NCBI GenBank assembly: GCA_049513055.1
Contig: JBEKWN010000080.1
Span: 1-14,551 of the forward strand
From: UBA1163 sp049513055
Lineage (GTDB): Bacteria; Desulfobacterota; BSN033; UBA1163
DNA length: 14,551 nucleotides
Reading direction: 5' to 3'
This document shows positions 1 to 6,571 of the stretch, in pieces; position 1 is the first letter of the stretch, and the number at the start of each line of letters is the position of its first letter. A program made the translations under genes and the position numbers. The notes below the pieces were generated by a model that did not search any database, was not told where the DNA came from, and was given only the letters and a program-made list of their open reading frames with translations.

Positions 1-76
1 TGGTGGTCCCAAGGGGATTCGAACCCCTGTTACCGACGTGAGAGGCCAGTGTCCTAGGCCACTAGACGATGGGACC
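1..76 (-). tRNA. tRNA-Glu (anticodon CUC)
   Basis: Read on the minus strand this folds as a complete tRNA. The seven-base acceptor arm GGTCCCA pairs with TGGGACC, followed by discriminator A and an encoded CCA (positions 1-3). The T arm is CAGGGG-TTCGAAT-CCCCT. The anticodon loop CTCTCAC gives anticodon CUC, which reads GAG. The body resembles bacterial tRNA-Glu, including the D-arm sequence TCGTCTAGTGGCCTAGGAC. The next gene lies on the opposite strand. Confidence 0.96.
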
Positions 77-148
77 ACGATTCTAATTCAATTCCAAATG
101 TCAAACGACAAATTTCAAACGAATTCCCCCGCCTGCCGGCAAACAGGA

Positions 149-223
149 ATTCCAATTACCCTAAATTCAGATCCTCCCCTCCCCTCACCCTCTCCCCCAT
201 GGGGAGAGGGTGAGGGGAGGGGA
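149..223. repeat. GC-rich hairpin repeat, copy 1
   Basis: A perfect 23-bp inverted repeat (175-197 with 201-223) closes on the three-base loop CAT. ATTCCAATTACC (149-160) precedes it. The same 12-mer and the same hairpin core recur at 1395-1468, so this is a dispersed element. Positions 188-210 are identical to 1435-1457. It resembles a REP/MITE-like intergenic palindrome. There is no U-tract after the stem, so I do not call it a terminator. Confidence 0.85.
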
Positions 224-284
224 AATTCCGGTCATTGGAATTTGGTGCTTATAATACCTTGTCCAAATTAACCCACAGCCTATT

Positions 285-340
285 AAAAATCAAGCACTAA
301 ATATGGATCAACCTTTCAGATTGAAAGGCTCTTGATTTTT
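285..340. repeat. Compound stem-loop, AAAAATCAAG / CTTGATTTTT
   Basis: AAAAATCAAG (285-294) pairs with CTTGATTTTT (331-340), and an inner CCTTTC/GAAAGG stem (312-317 with 323-328) lies inside it. On the + strand the outer arm ends in a run of five T, so it could end transcription entering from the left. Its position just before the rhomboid gene also allows a regulatory role. The outer arms recur, extended to 13 bp, at 1483-1557. Confidence 0.6.
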
Positions 341-341
341 C

Positions 342-370
342 TTGTATTCAAAATGGAGAAAAATTATATT
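342..370 (+). promoter_or_regulatory. Possible promoter of the rhomboid gene
   Basis: TTGTAT (342-347) and TATATT (365-370) are 17 bp apart. The -10 matches the consensus at five of six positions; the -35 is weak (TTG only). Transcription would start near 377, only about 8 bases before the ATG at 385. That would fit the lack of a convincing ribosome-binding site and suggest a nearly leaderless mRNA. This is an inference from spacing only. Confidence 0.3.
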
Positions 371-384
371 AATAGCAAAATACT

Positions 385-1356
385 ATGATCCCGATTCGAG
401 ATGCCATTCGTTCAAAGAACTTTCCGGCGGTCAACTTCATTATCATTGGCCTCAATATCATTGTTTTTCTATGGCAACTCCTTCAGGGTTCCGATTTAAA
501 AGAAGTCTTTTATCTCTATGGAATGGTTCCTCTCCGATACCATGATCCAGAACTCTCCGCTCACTTTACAAGGTTCCAACAATATCTCCCCTTTCTGACC
601 TCCATGTTTCTTCACGGAGGATTCCTTCATATTATCATGAACATGTGGTTTCTCTATATCTTCGGGGACAATATTGAAGACAGGCTCGGCCACATTCGAT
701 ATCTCGTCTTCTATCTTTTCTGCGGTGTGGCAGCTGGCTTGGTCCACCTCTTCACAAATTGGAATTCCAATATCCCTACCATCGGGGCGAGCGGAGCCAT
801 TTCAGGTGTCATGGGAGCTTATCTCCTTCTTTATCCCCGTTCCAAGATCTTGACATTGATACCGATCTTTTTCTTTTTCCAATTTGTCGAGATCCCAGCC
901 TTTATCTTTCTCGGGTTTTGGCTCTTCTTACAATTATTTTCTGCAAGCCTTACACCCAGGAATGTCGGAGGCGTTGCCTTCTGGGCCCATATCGGCGGTT
1001 TTGTCGCTGGTCTTATTTTTATAAAAATATTTGATGTGATCCCAAGGACAGGCTTAAGTGGAATGCTCCGTCAACATACTGAAAGGCAAACCACACCTCG
1101 CATTCAAACTATTTCACCTCGCTATCCTCCGGAAGAATTGGATATTCATGGGGTCATCACGCTTACTCCGAGGGAGGCTTCTTATGGTGCTCGTAAGCTA
1201 ATTTCCATCCCCCAAGGATTGAAAAAGAGAAGCCTCTTTGTAACCATTCCACCTGGAGTTCATGAAGGAACGCGTTTGCGTTTGAAAGGATTAGGGCAGG
1301 TGGATAGGGATGGTAACCGAGGAGATTTATTTCTCGAGGTCCAAATACCAGATTAG
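385..1356 (+). CDS. Rhomboid intramembrane serine protease with C-terminal DnaJ-type domain
   Basis: This 323-residue membrane protein has two parts. Residues 1-220 are a rhomboid protease, which cleaves transmembrane substrates within the bilayer. The motif HGGFLHIIMNMW (77-88) supplies the oxyanion-side His82 and Asn86, GASG (134-137) holds the nucleophile Ser136, and AHIGG (201-205) holds the catalytic His202. All required residues are present. Several hydrophobic segments fit the six-helix core. After a polar linker, residues about 254-323 match the C-terminal substrate-binding fold of DnaJ/Hsp40: IHGVITLTPREASYGARK, VTIPPGVHEGTRLRLKGLG and GDLFLEVQI. No J domain or HPD motif is present. 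The start MIPIRDAIRS is typical of bacterial rhomboids, although no strong Shine-Dalgarno precedes it. The DnaJ-type tail would lie outside the membrane and may present or hold substrates, which is inference. Confidence 0.92.
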   Translation: MIPIRDAIRSKNFPAVNFIIIGLNIIVFLWQLLQGSDLKEVFYLYGMVPLRYHDPELSAHFTRFQQYLPFLTSMFLHGGFLHIIMNMWFLYIFGDNIEDRLGHIRYLVFYLFCGVAAGLVHLFTNWNSNIPTIGASGAISGVMGAYLLLYPRSKILTLIPIFFFFQFVEIPAFIFLGFWLFLQLFSASLTPRNVGGVAFWAHIGGFVAGLIFIKIFDVIPRTGLSGMLRQHTERQTTPRIQTISPRYPPEELDIHGVITLTPREASYGARKLISIPQGLKKRSLFVTIPPGVHEGTRLRLKGLGQVDRDGNRGDLFLEVQIPD

Positions 1357-1394
1357 AATAAAATTACAATAACCAAATCCCAAGCTCCAAATAA

Positions 1395-1468
1395 ATTCCA
1401 ATTACCGGATATCCAAACCATCCCCTCACTCTTGCCCTCTCCCCCATGGGGAGAGGGCAAGAGTGAGG
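1395..1468. repeat. GC-rich hairpin repeat, copy 2
   Basis: A perfect 21-bp inverted repeat (1424-1444 with 1448-1468) has the loop CAT, and ATTCCAATTACC (1395-1406) precedes it. This is the layout and orientation of the copy at 149-223. The outer parts of the arms differ from copy 1, but each change is matched on the other arm. The secondary structure is therefore conserved while the sequence drifts. Confidence 0.85.
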
Positions 1469-1482
1469 AATTCTCCTGACAT

Positions 1483-1557
1483 CTTGATTTTTCGAAGATG
1501 TCTACAGCTTTCCAAAAATTATTAGAGATAGAGCAGGTTGTCAATCGAAAAATCAAG
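1483..1557. repeat. 13-bp inverted repeat CTTGATTTTTCGA / TCGAAAAATCAAG
   Basis: Perfect 13-bp arms at 1483-1495 and 1545-1557 are separated by 49 bases. They contain the ten-base arm seen at 285-294 and 331-340 upstream of the rhomboid gene. The right arm lies about 85 bases before the synthetase operon. It could be part of a repeat element, a binding-site pair or an RNA structure. No function can be assigned from sequence alone. Confidence 0.6.
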
Positions 1558-1640
1558 TTGAAATCGTCTTGTAAAATTGTTACCTTTTAGCATGTTATTC
1601 TATTAAATTGGATTATGGGTGAGGAAGAAGGGAGATTTAA

Positions 1641-3059
1641 ATGGAATGCGAGGTTTCGGAATCAGAAAGAAGCGCGATGGAGCTTTTTTTTGAACCACAA
1701 AGTGTTGCGGTCATCGGATCGTTGAGAGAAGGCTACTTTGGCGGTTATGTGGTAATCAAAACCTTATTGAATGCAGGTTTTGCAGGAAAAATCTACCCTG
1801 TGAACCCTTCTTATCAAGAAGTCCTCGGCCTGAAGGCTTATCCTTCCATCAAAGAAATACCAGAGAAAATAGATTTGGCACTCATTATGATCAATCGCCG
1901 ATCCGTTCCCAATGTCATGAGAGAATGTGCAGGGAAAGGAATCAAGGCGGTGATTGTGGTGGCGGATGGTTTTGCGGAAAGAGATGGAGAGGGAGCCAAA
2001 CTGCAAAATGAAATTGTAGAGATTGCAAAGAAAGCAGGAATCCGAATTATTGGGCCCAATACGGCAGGCATTGTGAATTCAGCCAATGGCCTGACTCCTG
2101 ACCCATATGAACCAGGATATGAAAAAGTTAAGCCAGGGGCAGTAGCGATCTGTGCTCAAACAGGGATGATCAATCCTCAGGCATTCCCTTACGCTGATCT
2201 TCACTACGGGGTAAGTAAAATATGCGACTACGGAAATAAATGCGATGTGGATGAATGTGATCTGCTTGAATATCTTGAAAGCGATCCGGCAACGAAAGTC
2301 ATCACCATGTACCTGGAAAGTATTCGAGATGGACGGAGGTTCTTAAAAATTTCAAGAAGGGTCACTGCCAAAAAGCCTGTCTTAATTTTAAAATCTGGCC
2401 GGACAAAAGAAGGGGCAAAGGTATCTGCTTCCCATACAGGTGCATTGGCGGTAGATGATCAGATTTTCAGTGCTGCCTGCAAGCAGGCGGGGGTCATTCG
2501 TTTGGAAAAATTCAGTGAGCTTTTTGAGTTACCCAAAATATTTTCTCTTCAACCCTTACCAAAGGGAAATCGGTTGGGGATCGTCACCTTTACCGGAGGG
2601 GTGGGGGTTTTAGCTATAGACGAAGGGGCGAAATATGGTTTATCGGTTGCCCGGCTATCTCCTGAAATAGCCGAAAAGTTAAATGCGATTTTCCCTGGCC
2701 TGGGGAAAACGGTGGTGGATATTGGCCCGCCCATGGCGGTTAATAGTTACATAACGATCTATGCCGACATTTTAAAAACCGTTCTGGAAGACGATAACAT
2801 TGATTGTCTCTTCAATGTCATCTGGACGAGCCCGTTTGAAGAATTCGTAGAGGAATACCTAAAATTTTATGGAGCATTACAGGGAAAATATCAGAAAACC
2901 ATAGCCACATGGATCTATGGCCCGAGTATCCCTCTCATCAATGACATGTCCAGTCGGATGGAGGATCTGGGTTTTCCGGTATTTTCAGATCTTGAGATGG
3001 CCATTAAAGCGCTCGGCATTGCTTATCAATATTCAAACCGAAAGAAGGGAGAAAAATGA
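1641..3059 (+). CDS. ADP-forming acyl-CoA synthetase, CoA-binding (alpha) subunit
   Basis: This 472-residue cytosolic protein is the alpha-type half of an NDP-forming acyl/acetyl-CoA synthetase, which converts acyl-CoA + ADP + Pi to acid + CoA + ATP, or the reverse. Residues 14-150 form the CoA-binding Rossmann domain (MELFFEPQSVAVIGS, then IIGPNTAGIVN). The succinyl-CoA-synthetase-like flavodoxin domains follow. The phosphohistidine loop VSASHTGALA puts the catalytic histidine at residue 265. GNKCDVDECDLLEYL (199-213) matches the family. GGGAG at 1630-1634 sits six bases before the ATG. An internal ATG at residue 13 is where many relatives begin, but it lacks this site. The stop overlaps the start of the ATP-grasp gene, so the two are translationally coupled. 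The acyl substrate cannot be told from sequence. Confidence 0.93.
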   Translation: MECEVSESERSAMELFFEPQSVAVIGSLREGYFGGYVVIKTLLNAGFAGKIYPVNPSYQEVLGLKAYPSIKEIPEKIDLALIMINRRSVPNVMRECAGKGIKAVIVVADGFAERDGEGAKLQNEIVEIAKKAGIRIIGPNTAGIVNSANGLTPDPYEPGYEKVKPGAVAICAQTGMINPQAFPYADLHYGVSKICDYGNKCDVDECDLLEYLESDPATKVITMYLESIRDGRRFLKISRRVTAKKPVLILKSGRTKEGAKVSASHTGALAVDDQIFSAACKQAGVIRLEKFSELFELPKIFSLQPLPKGNRLGIVTFTGGVGVLAIDEGAKYGLSVARLSPEIAEKLNAIFPGLGKTVVDIGPPMAVNSYITIYADILKTVLEDDNIDCLFNVIWTSPFEEFVEEYLKFYGALQGKYQKTIATWIYGPSIPLINDMSSRMEDLGFPVFSDLEMAIKALGIAYQYSNRKKGEK

Positions 3060-3757
3060 TGGGGAAGCTTTCGATATTCGATCAAGTAAAAAAAGAAGGC
3101 AGGTTCATACTCACCGAATTTGAATCAAAAAGAATTCTCAAACAGGCTGGGATATCTGTTGTGGAAACCAAATTGGCAAAAACCCAAAAAGAAGCCGTTT
3201 CATTGAGCCAGAAAATGGGTTTTCCTGTAGCACTGAAAATAACTTCCCCGGATGTGATTCACAAAAGCGATTCAGGTGGCGTTAAGCTTTCATTAAACAA
3301 TGGTACTGAAGTAAAAAAGGCCTACGACGAAATTTTAAAAAAAGTTAGGAAACAATATCCCGACGCAGTCGTTCATGGAGTATCCGTACAAAAAATGATC
3401 CGACCAGGAACAGAAGTCATTGTAGGGACCAGTAAAGATCCGCAATTCGGTCCTGTCATTATGTTTGGCCTGGGAGGTATTTTCGTAGAATTACTCAAAG
3501 ATGTTTCCTTCAGAGTGATTCCTGTTGAGCGAAGAGACGCCCAGGAAATGATTAAAGAAATAAAAGGATATCCGTTATTGCAGGGCTACCGGGGAAAAGA
3601 ACCTGCCAACATCTCTGCTTTAGTGAAAATTATTCTTAAAATATCCAAATTGATAGAGGAGAATCCACAGATTAAAGAATTAGAATTAAACCCAATATTT
3701 GCTTTTGGAGATAAGGCTGTCGCCGTGGATGCAAGAATCATCTTAGAAAAAGGTTAA
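3056..3757 (+). CDS. ADP-forming acyl-CoA synthetase, ATP-grasp (beta) subunit
   Basis: This 233-residue protein is the ATP-grasp partner of the preceding alpha subunit and carries phosphate between the alpha phosphohistidine and ADP. Residues about 16-230 match the ATP-grasp_5 family. The loop DVIHKSDSGGVKL (66-78) carries His69, which corresponds to the second phosphohistidine proposed in archaeal ADP-forming acetyl-CoA synthetase. FGLGGIFVELLKD (137-149), LELNPIF (209-215) and VDARI (224-228) are the nucleotide and metal-binding signatures. It starts at an ATGATG that overlaps the upstream stop by four bases, with GGGAG shortly before. Length and order fit the split two-gene form rather than the single-chain form. 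In anaerobes this pair usually yields ATP by substrate-level phosphorylation, which is inference here. Confidence 0.93.
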   Translation: MMGKLSIFDQVKKEGRFILTEFESKRILKQAGISVVETKLAKTQKEAVSLSQKMGFPVALKITSPDVIHKSDSGGVKLSLNNGTEVKKAYDEILKKVRKQYPDAVVHGVSVQKMIRPGTEVIVGTSKDPQFGPVIMFGLGGIFVELLKDVSFRVIPVERRDAQEMIKEIKGYPLLQGYRGKEPANISALVKIILKISKLIEENPQIKELELNPIFAFGDKAVAVDARIILEKG

Positions 3758-3790
3758 ATGAACACGGTAACTTTACTCCAATTCTCCTTT

Positions 3791-4897
3791 TTACTTTTTT
3801 ACAAAAAGCCTTAAATACTCTCCATAGCCTTCTTTTTCCAAATCCTCTTTGGAAATGAATCTTAACGCCGCGGAATTCATACAATACCGGAGTCCTGTCG
3901 GCTTTGGCCCATCGGAAAACACATGGCCGAGATGTGAATCGGCATTTTTGCTCCTCACCTCAATGCGTTTCATGAAAAAGCTGTTATCTTCTTTTTCGAC
4001 AATATGATCTGGGTCAAGGGGTCTGGTAAAGCTTGGCCATCCGGTCCCGGATTCAAACTTATCAAGGGAGCTGAACAGGGGTTCCCCAGAAACGATATCG
4101 ACATAAATTCCTTCCTTCTTATTATCCCAATATTCATTTTGAAACGCAGGTTCAGTACCATTCTTTTGAGTCACCTTATACTGTAAAGAAGACAGCTTTT
4201 TTCTCAGGGTTGCATCGTCGGGCTTTTTATAAAATCTTTCATTCTCGGGTTTTGTGCTTTCCAGCTCCTTCCCCCAAACCTTGCTTAAAAACTGATCGCG
4301 ACCGGACCAGTATCTGTAATAACTGTATTTGAGAGGATGTTTTTTGTAGTAATCCTGGTGATACTCCTCTGCTTCATAAAATTTAGTAAACTTTATAATC
4401 TCCGTCATAACAGGTTTATTGAACCTCCCGGATTTATCCAACGTTTCCTTAGACTTTTCTGCCAATCTTTTTTGATCTTCATCATGATAAAATATAATAC
4501 TCCGATATTGCGGACCCCGATCCACAAATTGTCCACCCGGATCGGTGGGATCGATATGCATCCAGAAGAAATCGAGTAATTTTTCATAAGTTATTTTAGA
4601 GGGATCATAATAAACTTGAACGGCCTCGACATGCCCAGTCGTCCCAGACGATACCTCTTCATAGGTTGGATTCTCTTTGTTTCCTCCGGTGTAGCCTGAT
4701 ATGACTTTCACAACGCCTGGCAATTTTTCTAAGTCCGCTTCTGTGCACCAAAAACATCCCCCCGAGAAGGTAGCTTTCCTTATCGCTACATCCTCTTTAT
4801 TCATATCATTCCTCACTCCTTGTTGAACGATATCGGACTTTTGACACCCATTGATGACCATGAGCATTACCACCAACAATAATAATAAAATTTTCAT
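3791..4897 (-). CDS. msrAB: Lipoprotein methionine sulfoxide reductase MsrA-MsrB fusion
   Basis: This protein reduces both S- and R-epimers of methionine sulfoxide in oxidised proteins. I start it at the ATG at 4897 (368 residues), which has GGAGGTG 9 to 11 bases upstream; a GTG at 4909 would fall inside that site. The N-terminus is a hydrophobic stretch ending in VINGC, so Cys18 is a likely lipidation site and the enzyme probably faces the periplasm. MsrA follows (about 40-195) with GCFWCTE; Cys48 is the nucleophile. MsrB (about 225-365) has GTGWPSF, HLGHVF and RYCMNSAALRF with catalytic Cys339. The MsrB part lacks the two CxxC pairs of zinc-binding MsrBs and has no other cysteine. It is convergent with the synthetase operon, with only 33 bp between. 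A TTGACA at 5000-5005 may be its -35 box, but no good -10 follows. Confidence 0.94.
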   Translation of the reverse strand: MKILLLLLVVMLMVINGCQKSDIVQQGVRNDMNKEDVAIRKATFSGGCFWCTEADLEKLPGVVKVISGYTGGNKENPTYEEVSSGTTGHVEAVQVYYDPSKITYEKLLDFFWMHIDPTDPGGQFVDRGPQYRSIIFYHDEDQKRLAEKSKETLDKSGRFNKPVMTEIIKFTKFYEAEEYHQDYYKKHPLKYSYYRYWSGRDQFLSKVWGKELESTKPENERFYKKPDDATLRKKLSSLQYKVTQKNGTEPAFQNEYWDNKKEGIYVDIVSGEPLFSSLDKFESGTGWPSFTRPLDPDHIVEKEDNSFFMKRIEVRSKNADSHLGHVFSDGPKPTGLRYCMNSAALRFISKEDLEKEGYGEYLRLFVKK

Positions 4898-5051
4898 TAT
4901 AATCACCACCTCCAGTGATCAAACCGTATCATCAGACCTATGGCAAATTTATAAAATAATACACTCTCTCAATTTAAAAATGTTTACGAGTCTGTTAATT
5001 GTCAAGAAATGGTTAGAGAAAAAACTCTTAAGGAAGGTTAATAACGGGGAG

Positions 5052-5073
5052 AGGTGGAGTTTAACCTCCACCT
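5052..5073 (-). other. 8-bp stem-loop after the 38-residue peptide gene
   Basis: AGGTGGAG (5052-5059) and CTCCACCT (5066-5073) form a perfect stem with a six-base loop, 30 bases past the stop of the small gene. No U-tract follows on the minus strand, so this is at best a 3'-end-stabilising or Rho-assisted structure. It separates the small gene from msrAB. Confidence 0.4.
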
Positions 5074-5102
5074 ACGTATGGTTTGGTGATAATGGGCTGG
5101 TT

Positions 5103-5219
5103 TCAAGCTATACTTTTTACATAGGAGAGAGTCATCCTTCCCAAAATGTACATCACAGCTACCATTCCCGTTCCTAAAACAAATGTGACGGCCATCATTC
5201 CTATCCAAAGTGTTTTCAT
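5103..5219 (-). CDS. 38-residue single-pass membrane peptide, riboswitch-controlled
   Basis: This ORF is below the usual length cut-off. It begins ATG AAA ACA CTT TGG and ends in TGA. AGGAGG at 5229-5234 lies nine bases before the ATG, an unusually good ribosome-binding site. The peptide starts MKTLWIGMMAVTFVLG and continues through GMVAVMYILG, which makes one hydrophobic segment of about 25 residues; a short tail RMTLSYVKSIA carries the remaining charge. There is no lipobox and no clear signal-peptidase site, so I expect an inner-membrane peptide. I do not recognise the family. A GEMM-I riboswitch, an intrinsic terminator and a sigma-54-type promoter lie upstream in the same direction, so the peptide is likely made in response to a cyclic dinucleotide. 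Its role is unknown; it could regulate a larger membrane protein. Confidence 0.8.
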   Translation of the reverse strand: MKTLWIGMMAVTFVLGTGMVAVMYILGRMTLSYVKSIA

Positions 5220-5259
5220 TCTTCCTTTCCTCCTTTAATAATTTGTCGTTCCCATCAAC

Positions 5260-5294
5260 AAAAAACCCGTGGCTAAATTATAGGCCACGGGTTT
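5260..5294 (-). terminator. Intrinsic terminator of the riboswitch expression platform
   Basis: On the minus strand AAACCCGUGGC (5294-5284) pairs with GCCACGGGUUU (5273-5263), an 11-bp stem that runs straight into a tract of six U (5265-5260). It lies between the GEMM aptamer and the small gene, about 40 bases before the ATG. Its 3' arm AGCCACGGGU is repeated exactly inside the aptamer (5352-5343), so the 5' arm can pair with either copy. Confidence 0.88.
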
Positions 5295-5309
5295 AGCAAA
5301 ATTCCTTCT

Positions 5310-5390
5310 GCTTCGGCAACCCGGCTGTCCCAGGAGCCTGGGACCCGTGGCTTTCCGTCCCACGATTACTCGTGGTTTGGCTTTATCGGC
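5310..5390 (-). promoter_or_regulatory. GEMM-I cyclic dinucleotide riboswitch aptamer
   Basis: The minus strand holds the hallmarks of the c-di-GMP-I (GEMM-I) aptamer in order: GCCAAACC, a short stem CACGA-GTAA-TCGTG, GGGACGGAAAGCC, a second helix with GTCCCAG/CTGGGAC, then GCCGGGTTGCCGAAGC. These match the consensus CAAACC, GGGACGCAAAGCC and GCCGGGUUGCCGA closely. Two conserved positions differ: the base directly before CAAACC is C instead of G, and GGGACGC reads GGGACGG. In the known structure that G touches a ligand base, so specificity could be altered. Terminator and small gene follow at normal spacing. Family assignment is secure; the actual ligand is not. Confidence 0.9.
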
Positions 5391-5428
5391 ATTTCTAAGC
5401 TAATAAAGTTTGTTTTGATTATTATTAG

Positions 5429-5444
5429 AGCAATTTCAATGCCA
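5429..5444 (-). promoter_or_regulatory. Sigma-54 (-24/-12) promoter for the riboswitch RNA
   Basis: The minus-strand sequence TGGCATTGAAATTGCT matches the RpoN consensus TGGCACG-N4-TTGCW at all positions but two, with correct spacing between GG (-24; 5443-5442) and GC (-12; 5431-5430). Transcription would start near 5418, about 28 bases before the first aptamer bases. The element sits exactly where a promoter is needed. It implies control by an enhancer-binding activator as well as the riboswitch. No activator gene is visible in the window. Confidence 0.7.
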
Positions 5445-5603
5445 AAAGCTAATTCATTGTCAAACCACTTGATATTAAAGTATTTTTTAAATAACCAGAA
5501 TTAGGGAAGAAGGGGAAATGTGCCCTTTTTTGTCTTAAAAAACTACCAATCTTTTGATGAGCACACCATTTTCAGGTTTATTTTCTTGGAAAAATATATG
5601 TCC

Positions 5604-6571
5604 CTAAATTTCCATAAGATCTTTTCCAACAATAACCTTCCCGTTGAAATGAGTTTTTGCGCCTTCTATCCACATTCCATCTGTCAATAATGGATCGTCA
5701 GAAGGGACAAAGTGAGTTAGGACCAAAGTCTTTACCCCTGCTGCTTTGGCAACTTTCCCTACATCGATATGAGTGGTATGAGAGGCCACGATGTGTTCAA
5801 CAAGTCTATCCGCATTAGGAATTCTGGCCATTAATCGGGTTAGGGAAGGTTTATGGATGACCTCGTGGACTAATACATCTGCGCCTTGGGCGAGTTTGAT
5901 TAAGTTATCCCAAGGAGTGGTATCCCCTGAAAAGACAATCGACCTATCTGGCGTATCAAAACGATAGGCAAAAGAAGGTTCAACTGGAGGATGATTCACC
6001 AGAGCAGCTGTCACTTTGACACTTTCATTTTGCATCACCACACCATCTTTGCTGAACTCGTGGGCAAAAATCATCGGTGTAAGGGGAGGTCTTCCCTTGT
6101 CTGGAATGCGAATGTTGATATCATAAGCATTCATCTCAAAATAGAGCTTAGTCATTTTTTCTATGGGCGGTGGTCCGTAGGTATCAATACTTCCTTTAAA
6201 CCCAGAAACCCAGGCATTGTAAATGAGATTCCCCTAATCAAGATTATGATCAGAATGGTGATGAGTGATAAATATATACCTGAGATTTCGAAGAGGCACA
6301 TTAGCAAAAACCAGTTGGCGACTAACACCTTCTCCACAATCCACCACATAGGGAACCTCATTAACCAGAACAACCCACGAGGATTGGGCTCGCATCTTAT
6401 TCGGTCGAGGACCTCCACCCGTCCCTAATAAAATCAATCGTGTCCCTGTTTTTAGGGGAGGAGAATCTTTCGCCTGTGAAAAAACTTTCTTCGTTAATAA
6501 ACCGCTCAGAGCAATCGCCGCAGACCCTGTTAAAAACCGTCTTCTTGAAAGCCTTTCTCTTCTTTTTTCAT
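5604..6571 (-). pseudogene. Tat-exported metallo-beta-lactamase-fold hydrolase, broken twice
   Basis: Pieced together, this is a 322-residue secreted MBL-fold hydrolase related to RNase Z-like and arylsulfatase-like members. The reading frame runs SRRRFLTGSAAIALSGLLTK (a twin-arginine signal), LLGTGGGPRP, ITHHHSDHN (metal ligands), ALVNHPP, FSGDTTPWD and LVLTHF, so all metal-binding motifs are intact. Two lesions interrupt it. A TAG at 6234-6236 falls in frame right after HHHSDHNLD, where relatives commonly have tyrosine (one base change). The only ATG with a ribosome-binding site (6571, GAGGAGG at 6580-6586) is out of frame by one base: the run of six A after it (6563-6568) needs seven to read MKKRRERLSRRRFL. 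The piece 5604-6155 stays open but lacks the metal-binding HxHxDH. Recent decay, sequencing error or recoding are all possible. Confidence 0.85.

Noticed and set aside
1353..1556. 67-residue minus-strand ORF containing WNLFGAWDLV
   Set aside because: It is a translation of the intergenic hairpin repeat, not a gene.
5458..5463. TTGACA on the minus strand upstream of the riboswitch as a sigma-70 -35 box
   Set aside because: At 16-18 bp spacing the -10 region reads ATTGAA-like sequence with no match to TATAAT, while a well-spaced -24/-12 element overlaps the same place.
5505..5530. AAGGG/CCCTT hairpin followed by T6 on the + strand, as a terminator
   Set aside because: It points in the + direction where no gene enters from the left; the stem is only 5 bp.
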